A DNA stretch of 11,865 nt from an uncultured Eubacteriales bacterium (GTDB taxonomy: Bacteria; Bacillota; Clostridia; Christensenellales; Christensenellaceae). The DNA lies in NCBI GenBank assembly GCA_900545085.1, contig UQXU01000053.1, positions 1 through 11,865 of the forward strand, read 5' to 3'. This document shows, one piece after another, positions 7,571-11,865 of this stretch. Under the pieces are notes generated by a model, which was given only the letters and a program-made list of their open reading frames with translations, was not told where the DNA came from and ran no database searches. Position numbers and translations under genes: made by a program. Position 1 is the stretch's first letter; each line of letters starts with the position of its first letter.

Positions 7571-8044
7571 TTATAACGCTCCGACAAAAGCGGACTTGAG
7601 TTTATCAGAGTTTTCAGAAACGGTGTAAAACACGTAATTCCCCCTGCTGACAACAACGCCTTGATTGAGCAAGTCAATTTGGTCCGTGCCGTAGTTAGTA
7701 AAGTTTTTTATCTGCTCGTCCAATCTGTTCTGCGCTGCCTTTTTTACGTCCGAAGCTTGGGAAACGCTTTTCAGTTTGACTATGAGAAGTTCATTGACAT
7801 CCATTATGCCTTCGCCTTTATAATAAACTACACCTTCATAGTCTCCTGCATTTATGCCGAATACTTTTTTAACTGTCAGATCGTCGCTTTTTTTCATGCT
7901 TCCCAATCCAACTGATGCAACAGCAGCTTCTACCGCTCCGACGTCTGCGTCGCTCTCAGATTCCCCACTCATCAGCATCCACGCAACAAACAGCACAATG
8001 CACACTATCAGGGCAGTTTTTATCCATATCATACATGATCTCAT
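7571..8044 (-). CDS. DUF4358-type membrane-anchored protein
   Basis: A 157-residue protein with one N-terminal membrane segment (about 6-25, WIKTALIVCIVLFVAWMLM) and a soluble domain presumably outside the cell. The domain matches my memory of DUF4358: KKVFGINAGDYEGVVYYKG (59-77), then a helix with AAQNRLDEQIKNFTNYG (103-119), then SRGNYVFYTVS (133-143). The biochemical function of that family is not known. LIVC at 12-15 is a poor lipobox because Val precedes the Cys, so a signal anchor is more likely than a lipoprotein. The start at 8044 has AGGGA 6 nt upstream, overlapping the SGNH stop region. Lying between the SGNH and MBOAT genes with gaps of 10 and 14 nt, it is probably an accessory of the acylation machine, perhaps in the place AlgF holds in alginate acetylation; this is inference only. 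Confidence 0.8.
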   Translation of the reverse strand: MRSCMIWIKTALIVCIVLFVAWMLMSGESESDADVGAVEAAVASVGLGSMKKSDDLTVKKVFGINAGDYEGVVYYKGEGIMDVNELLIVKLKSVSQASDVKKAAQNRLDEQIKNFTNYGTDQIDLLNQGVVVSRGNYVFYTVSENSDKLKSAFVGAL

Positions 8045-8054
8045 ATTTCGTCCC

Positions 8055-8846
8055 TCACAAGCCTGCGCTGTCCGCCATGAAATTCGCCCATTTCACATAC
8101 ATCTTGTACTTAAAATGCTGCCCGTCAGGCTCATAATACTGCTCTTCTACTATTCCACTGCAGTCTATATAAGTAACACCCATAGACTCAGACTTGGATT
8201 TTAGCGCAGCATTATAATCGTTAAGTATATCTCGGCTAAGACTGGGGTTAGACGCTGCGGCAGAATCGGACGCCGGAAAAACGGAAGTGACATATATTTC
8301 AGCGTCCGGCAGACCCGATTTCAGCTTTTCAAGCTTTTTCGCATATTCCTCTGCAAATTCGTCGCCGCTTGAATACATGCCCATATCATTTACACCATAT
8401 GTCATAAAAACTACTGAAGCATTTGCGCTTATTGCTTTGTTTATCTGTTCGTCGCTATTCTTAACTCTCTGAGAGATCTTAGCGGCTACATTCGCGTCAT
8501 TGAGAATTTCATACCCACTGAGCGACTCTGCCTGAGAATCTCCCAAGACCATTGCGTTAGCGGACGCAAAACGCTCGCTCGGTTTTTTATCACTTGCCTG
8601 CGCGGATTGGCTCGCTTGCGGCTCTGCTGATGCCGATTCTGCTGCGGAAGAGGCGGCGTTAGACTCAATCTTTTTTTCTATATCAGCTACATTCTTTGAT
8701 TCCAAAGCCCTGACAGCCTCAATCCCTGTTTGGATTTGAGCCGATTCTTCTTCGGATAATTGAGCGTCATTAGTCAGCGATAAAAATACAAGTATCCCCG
8801 CAAGCGCCGCTGCGGCCGCCCCAATCAACGCTAAAATTTTTCTCAT
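8055..8846 (-). CDS. Secreted or anchored SGNH/GDSL hydrolase-type protein
   Basis: A 263-residue extracytoplasmic protein. An N-terminal hydrophobic segment (5-24) acts as signal or anchor. An Ala/Ser/Glu-rich low-complexity linker follows (about 57-91, with SSAAESASAEPQASQSAQAS). The SGNH domain holds GDSQAES (S104, block I), GVND (N153, block III) and PDGQHF (D241, H244, block V), so the catalytic set appears complete. It could be an acetyl-esterase or an acetyltransferase for the same polymer as the downstream MBOAT/DHHW pair. The frame opens at 8885, but the ATG at 8846 has AAAGGGGAG immediately upstream and begins a proper signal sequence (MRKILALIGAA), so it is chosen. It is the first gene of the operon, about 110 nt after the likely promoter. 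Confidence 0.9.
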   Translation of the reverse strand: MRKILALIGAAAAALAGILVFLSLTNDAQLSEEESAQIQTGIEAVRALESKNVADIEKKIESNAASSAAESASAEPQASQSAQASDKKPSERFASANAMVLGDSQAESLSGYEILNDANVAAKISQRVKNSDEQINKAISANASVVFMTYGVNDMGMYSSGDEFAEEYAKKLEKLKSGLPDAEIYVTSVFPASDSAAASNPSLSRDILNDYNAALKSKSESMGVTYIDCSGIVEEQYYEPDGQHFKYKMYVKWANFMADSAGL

Positions 8847-8849
8847 ACG

Positions 8850-8858
8850 CTCCCCTTT
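8850..8858 (-). promoter_or_regulatory. SGNH gene ribosome binding site, decides the start
   Basis: AAAGGGGAG on the minus strand with the ATG at 8846 just downstream (AGGGG is 5 nt away). The longer in-frame start at 8885 lacks a Shine-Dalgarno and would add 13 residues ahead of the signal segment. Confidence 0.8.
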
Positions 8859-8964
8859 AATGTACAGATAAACATGAATCCTCATTTTTAGTTTCTTTCA
8901 CTTTGGACAAATTGCTCATTTGATTTGCAACTCGTCCTGTGCTGTACAACACTTAACTTGTATT

Positions 8965-8993
8965 ATTCTATCACACTAAAAATATGTATACAA
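8965..8993 (-). promoter_or_regulatory. Likely promoter of the four-gene acylation operon
   Basis: TTGTAT (8988-8993, 3 of 6), a 17-nt spacer, then TAGAAT (8965-8970, 5 of 6) preceded by TGA, which makes an extended -10 that can offset the weak -35. Predicted start near 8958, giving a leader of about 110 nt in which no riboswitch or terminator was recognised. Confidence 0.6.
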
Positions 8994-9155
8994 TAGCTTG
9001 TTATATATTTTACACTGACACTCGGTCTCTTTGCAAATAAGCTTTATCTGTAATATTCACTATAAAGAATACCAAAGAATGAAACGCTTTTTTCGTGTTT
9101 AACTTGTTTCTCCTGCTGTACTTTATATAAACCAGCATAAATTACTCTATCGCAG

Positions 9156-9224
9156 ATGGAGAGGATTGTTTTTATAGTTATAACTGTCAGTTTTGCTATA
9201 GCTGCAAGCTATACAGGGTTATAG
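9156..9224 (+). CDS. Possible 22-residue hydrophobic peptide
   Basis: ATG at 9156 opens 22 codons ending in TAG at 9222-9224. The peptide starts MERIVFIVITVS and stays hydrophobic (FAIAAS) to a short polar end, like a tiny membrane peptide or the beginning of a signal sequence. Against it: there is no Shine-Dalgarno, and a nested inverted repeat fills most of the frame and could produce such a peptide by chance. It could also be a relic of a lost gene. Confidence 0.2.
   Translation: MERIVFIVITVSFAIAASYTGL
9179..9223. repeat. Nested inverted repeat upstream of the aminotransferase promoter
   Basis: The inner arms TATAGCT (9197-9203) and AGCTATA (9207-9213) are perfect with a 3-nt loop. The outer arms TATAAC (9179-9184) and GTTATA (9218-9223) are also perfect. 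The element ends 12 nt before the -35 box at 9236, where an activator or repressor site would be plausible. No T-tract follows, so it is not a terminator. Confidence 0.55.
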
Positions 9225-9235
9225 TTTATTTGAAA

Positions 9236-9264
9236 TTGACAAATCCTACGGTTAAATGTATCAT
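9236..9264 (+). promoter_or_regulatory. Promoter of the aminotransferase operon
   Basis: TTGACA (9236-9241, perfect), a 17-nt spacer, then TATCAT (9259-9264, 5 of 6). Predicted start near 9271, leaving a leader of about 64 nt before the ATG at 9335. Confidence 0.85.
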
Positions 9265-9334
9265 GTAATTAAATCCTATTTAGATTATATGATTTTTTAG
9301 AATATTTTTATTGCTTTGAATTACGGAGGACATT

Positions 9335-10501
9335 ATGCCTACACTTTCTAAAAGAACCGAAACTTTTACCGACTCAGTTATACGGAGAATGACGCGCGTC
9401 TCTTTACAATATGGTGCAGTCAATCTATCGCAAGGATTTCCTGATTTTGACCCGCCGAAAGAGATACTCGACCGTCTCGCAGAAGTATCTCATTCCGGAC
9501 CTCACCAATATGCCATAACATGGGGCGCACAGAACTTCAGAGAAGCTCTCGCTAAAAAACAGTCTCGCCTGATAGGCCGCAATATTGACCCGAACAGCGA
9601 AATAGTCGTAACCTGCGGCAGCACGGAAGCAATGATGGCCGCTATGATGACAGTCGCAGACCCGGGCGATAAAGTAATTGTATTTTCACCATTTTATGAA
9701 AACTACGGCGCGGATGCAATTCTTTCCGGAGCAGAGCCGATATACGTACCTCTGCGTCCGCCGACATTTAATTTCGACCCCAACGAGCTGGAAGACGCCT
9801 TCAGGCAGAAACCAAAGGCTCTCATACTGTGCAATCCTTCAAACCCCAGCGGAAAGGTTTTTACTTATGACGAGCTCAAAATAATAGCCGATTTAGCTAA
9901 AAAATACGATGCGTTTATTATAACCGATGAAGTTTATGAACATATAATCTACGAACCATACCGCCACGTTTATATGTCGTCTCTGCCCGGGATGTGGGAA
10001 CGCACTATCTCTTGCAGCTCACTTTCAAAGACCTATTCCATAACCGGCTGGCGTCTGGGTTATATCATAGCTCCGCCGCACATAATTGACACCGCAAAAA
10101 AAATTCACGATTTTTTGACCGTCGGCGCTGCTGCTCCGCTCCAGGAGGCTGCCATTGCGGGGCTGAATTTCGGAGAGGAATATTACTCGGATTTGCAGAA
10201 AAAATACACGGAAAAACGCAATCTCTTCTTAGACGGACTGGACACAATAGGCATACGGCATACCATACCTCAAGGCGCATACTATATACTTCTCGACATA
10301 TCCGAATTCGGCTATGACAGCGATTTGCAATTCTGTGAGCTTCTCGCAGAGAAGGTCGGCGTAGGCGCGGTGCCCGGCTCCAGCTTCTTCCGCGAAAACG
10401 TGAACCATCTTATTCGTCTGCACTTTGCTAAAAAGAATGAAACTCTGTACGAAGCGCTGAACAGGCTGTCAGATGTGCGTAATAAAATACCTCGCAAATG
10501 A
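9335..10501 (+). CDS. PLP-dependent class I/II aminotransferase
   Basis: Fold-type I aminotransferase of 388 residues, cytoplasmic. Visible family marks are NLSQGFPDFDPP (30-41), the substrate-side loop HQYAITWG (57-64), CGSTEAM (94-100) for phosphate binding, NPSNPSGK (167-174), ITDEVYEHIIY (196-206) with D198 for the pyridine nitrogen, and SSLSKTYSITGWRLGY (228-243) with K232 as the PLP lysine and the conserved Arg after the GW. LIRLHFAKK near the C-terminus supplies the carboxylate-binding Arg. The opening motif resembles the methionine/glutamine/kynurenine aminotransferase group, but the amino donor cannot be fixed by sight; aspartate aminotransferase-like activity is also possible. GGAGG lies 5 nt before the ATG. 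The C39-like peptidase gene follows after 28 nt, so the two are probably co-transcribed. Confidence 0.95.
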   Translation: MPTLSKRTETFTDSVIRRMTRVSLQYGAVNLSQGFPDFDPPKEILDRLAEVSHSGPHQYAITWGAQNFREALAKKQSRLIGRNIDPNSEIVVTCGSTEAMMAAMMTVADPGDKVIVFSPFYENYGADAILSGAEPIYVPLRPPTFNFDPNELEDAFRQKPKALILCNPSNPSGKVFTYDELKIIADLAKKYDAFIITDEVYEHIIYEPYRHVYMSSLPGMWERTISCSSLSKTYSITGWRLGYIIAPPHIIDTAKKIHDFLTVGAAAPLQEAAIAGLNFGEEYYSDLQKKYTEKRNLFLDGLDTIGIRHTIPQGAYYILLDISEFGYDSDLQFCELLAEKVGVGAVPGSSFFRENVNHLIRLHFAKKNETLYEALNRLSDVRNKIPRK

Positions 10502-10529
10502 CCTCTAATTAATATAAGGGAATACACAC

Positions 10530-11147
10530 ATGAAAAATCCCCTTCATTATCAAATATCAGAATACGACTGCGGCCCCACGTCTATGCTGAACGCAATAAT
10601 ATATCTATTCGATCGCGAACAAATTCCGCCTGACATAATACGCAGCATCATGTTGTACTGTCTGGACTGCTACGGCGCATGCGGAGCGCCGGGAAAAAGC
10701 GGCACCTCATGCGCTGCCATGATGTTCCTGAGTAACTGGCTGAACGGATGCGGGACTGCAGGTCTATTGAGCATATCCAGCCGATATTTATCCGGTCGAA
10801 ACGTGCGAATAGATCAGCAAAGCGAAATAAACGACGCCCTGCACAGAGGCGGAGTTGCGGTCGTGCGATTATATCTCGATGAATGGCATTATGTACTGAT
10901 CACAGCAGAAAAGGATAGTCATGTATATATTTTCGATCCATATTACATGCCGAATTTAACATGTGATGAAATACAAATCACAAATAGCTTTCCGTTTTCT
11001 CACAACAGGATTGTGCCTTCGTCGAAATTAAATTCCGAACAACTAGACCTCTACGCATTAGGAGATATCCAATCAAGAGAAGCCGTAATAATTTACAATA
11101 CTGATACAATGCTAACGGCAGACGATACTATCGAATACTTTATTTGA
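10530..11147 (+). CDS. Stand-alone C39-like (papain-fold) cysteine peptidase
   Basis: A 205-residue protein. YQISEYDCGPTS near the N-terminus has the C39 layout: Q8 for the oxyanion hole, six residues before the nucleophile C14. The rest of the triad would be H120 in DEWHYVLIT and D136 in IFDPYY. In bacteriocin exporters this domain precedes an ABC transporter and cuts double-glycine leader peptides; here there is no membrane segment, signal peptide or ATPase, so it is probably a cytoplasmic peptidase or a related amide-bond enzyme. A cysteine cluster (C44, C47, C51, C61, C74) lies in the region between catalytic Cys and His and is unusual. AAGGG sits 9 nt before the start. It follows the aminotransferase by 28 nt. 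No precursor peptide was found nearby, so the substrate is unknown. Confidence 0.8.
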   Translation: MKNPLHYQISEYDCGPTSMLNAIIYLFDREQIPPDIIRSIMLYCLDCYGACGAPGKSGTSCAAMMFLSNWLNGCGTAGLLSISSRYLSGRNVRIDQQSEINDALHRGGVAVVRLYLDEWHYVLITAEKDSHVYIFDPYYMPNLTCDEIQITNSFPFSHNRIVPSSKLNSEQLDLYALGDIQSREAVIIYNTDTMLTADDTIEYFI

Positions 11148-11251
11148 ATTTAGTTTATTGTTCTTCTTCATCAGTAGTTGTTATATATCCACAGCGGACG
11201 CCAAGCTGCGGAGGAATGGCGGGGGCTGCGCTTCGTCATTTAGGCTTTCTC

Positions 11252-11280
11252 TTGACAAATTATGTTTAAAAGTATATAAT
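11252..11280 (+). promoter_or_regulatory. Consensus promoter of the thioesterase gene
   Basis: TTGACA (11252-11257) and TATAAT (11275-11280), both perfect, with a 17-nt spacer: the strongest promoter in the window. Predicted start near 11287, leader about 64 nt. Confidence 0.92.
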
Positions 11281-11296
11281 TCTGACAATAATAATG

Positions 11297-11317
11297 CTGA
11301 AAAGCGCGCTTTTCCAG
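11297..11317. repeat. Palindrome in the thioesterase leader
   Basis: AAAAGCGCGCTTTT (11300-11313) is a perfect 14-bp palindrome, extended by CTG and CAG on either side with one bulged C. It lies about 10-30 nt after the predicted transcription start, a good place for a repressor operator. Confidence 0.65.
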
Positions 11318-11350
11318 AAAGGACATTGGATAAATTCCTGAATTAATATA

Positions 11351-11779
11351 ATGGATACATGGAGCTACAAACGCAGAGTACACTACTACGAAACTGACAG
11401 GATGGGAGTTGTGCATCACTCAAATTATTTGCGCCTGGTCGAGGAGGCTCGTCTGGCGTGGGTAGAGCAAAACGTAATGAGTTATGCCGACATAGAGAAA
11501 AACGGAGTTGTTATCCCCGCTATCTCAGCCTGCGGACATTTTAAAAATTTCCTTCACTATAACGACTTGTTTTCCGTCCACGTAACTTTGACTAAGTTTA
11601 ACGGCGTACGCTTCAGCTTTGAATACGTAATTTATAACGAAGAAGGCACACTGATATATGAGGGCACCAGTGAACACTGTTTCGTCACTTATGATGGGTA
11701 TCATCCTATATCGCTGAAGCGGAAATACCCCGAACTCTACAATAAATTTGCAGAGCAACTCAATGTCAGCAACACTTAA
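11351..11779 (+). CDS. YbgC/FadM-type hotdog acyl-CoA thioesterase
   Basis: A 142-residue single hotdog-fold protein of the 4-hydroxybenzoyl-CoA thioesterase family, which hydrolyses acyl-CoA thioesters. YYETDRMGVVHHSNYLRLVEEAR (12-34) is the family signature, with D16 as the expected catalytic residue and HHSNY at the active-site helix. The rest has the alternating strands of the hotdog sheet (LFSVHVTLTKF, VRFSFEYVIYN, TLIYEGTSEHCFV). The chain length specificity is unknown. The ATG at 11351 is the only ATG available; a stop lies at 11339-11341 in frame. It has no Shine-Dalgarno at normal distance: the nearest, AAAGGA (11318-11323), is 27 nt away. The gene has its own consensus promoter and an intrinsic terminator, so it is probably a single-gene transcript. 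Confidence 0.92.
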   Translation: MDTWSYKRRVHYYETDRMGVVHHSNYLRLVEEARLAWVEQNVMSYADIEKNGVVIPAISACGHFKNFLHYNDLFSVHVTLTKFNGVRFSFEYVIYNEEGTLIYEGTSEHCFVTYDGYHPISLKRKYPELYNKFAEQLNVSNT

Positions 11780-11787
11780 ACCCAAGA

Positions 11788-11821
11788 ACGCCTGCGGCTT
11801 AATCACCGCAGGTGTCTTTTT
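11788..11821 (+). terminator. Intrinsic terminator after the thioesterase gene
   Basis: ACGCCTGCGG (11788-11797) pairs with CCGCAGGTGT (11806-11815) over 10 bp with one G-T wobble and an 8-nt loop; five Ts follow at 11817-11821. It begins 8 nt after the stop codon. Confidence 0.93.
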
Positions 11822-11865
11822 CAATAAGGGGCACCGCCCCGTCATTCAACAAGTGAACGAGAGGC

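Larger units (their letters stand above)
8994..9235. other. Intergenic region between divergent operons
   Basis: The gene-free stretch between the acylation operon and the aminotransferase operon runs from 8847 to 9334; this is its core between the two promoters. It is AT-rich. It holds a nested inverted repeat (9179-9223), a possible 22-codon hydrophobic ORF on the plus strand (9156-9224), and a poor extra promoter-like pair TTGTTT (9104-9109) and TATAAA (9126-9131). No RNA gene was recognised. Confidence 0.7.

Noticed and set aside
9079..9096. TGAAACGCTTTTTTC as a CcpA cre site
   Set aside because: It resembles cre at a glance, but the spacing between TG and the central CG is one base short and the right half-site does not match.
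11200..11222. Hairpin-like CCACAGC/GCTGCGG after the peptidase gene
   Set aside because: The 7-bp stem has a mismatch and no T-tract, so it is not supported as a terminator for the aminotransferase operon.
11158..11346. Plus-strand frame of 62 codons between the peptidase and thioesterase genes
   Set aside because: It crosses a perfect consensus promoter and an operator-like palindrome, has no ribosome binding site and no recognisable sequence.
11828..11840. GGGGC-ACC-GCCCC hairpin at the right end
   Set aside because: A short 5-bp stem with no T-tract on either side, just after a complete terminator. It could belong to the next gene outside the window.

Overview
The window looks like a chromosomal segment of a low-to-moderate GC Firmicute, most likely an anaerobe of the class Clostridia. 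The reasons are a tRNA-sensing T-box leader ahead of a leucine gene, strong AAGGAGG/GGGAGG ribosome binding sites, sigma-A promoters with 17-nt spacers, and an acyltransferase cluster with DHHW and DUF4358 proteins of clostridial type. The species cannot be fixed from the sequence. No rRNA, tRNA, CRISPR array, insertion sequence or phage gene was seen.

Left part (1-3270, minus strand): the start of a leucine operon. A consensus promoter with a 9-bp inverted repeat over its -35 drives a leader of about 310 nt. The leader is a T-box riboswitch with a leucine CUC specifier, a T-box sequence, and mutually exclusive antiterminator and terminator hairpins. Then come leuA (2-isopropylmalate synthase) and leuC (isopropylmalate dehydratase large subunit, running off the left edge). 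Uncharged leucine tRNA should turn the operon on.

Middle left (3372-4900): a minus-strand VOC (glyoxalase-fold) protein with an HTH-like C-terminal tail, divergent from a plus-strand drug/metabolite transporter-type membrane protein that has a very good extended -10 promoter.

Middle (4941-8846, minus strand, promoter near 8965-8993): a compact four-gene operon in the order SGNH hydrolase, DUF4358 protein, MBOAT O-acyltransferase (AlgI/DltB type), DHHW protein (AlgJ/AlgX-like). Gaps are only 10 to 24 nt. It reads as a self-contained machine that carries acyl groups across the membrane and attaches them to an extracytoplasmic glycopolymer. The acceptor is unknown because no polymer-synthesis genes lie nearby.

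A 488-bp gene-poor stretch (8847-9334) holds the divergent promoters of this operon and of the next one, plus a nested inverted repeat that coincides with a possible 22-codon hydrophobic ORF.

Right part (9335-11865, plus strand): a PLP aminotransferase followed after 28 nt by a stand-alone C39-like cysteine peptidase. A perfect-consensus promoter then drives a YbgC/FadM-type hotdog thioesterase with no clear Shine-Dalgarno, closed by a strong intrinsic terminator.

For three genes (leuA, the VOC gene, the SGNH gene) the longest reading frame gives the wrong start; ribosome binding sites place the true starts downstream.
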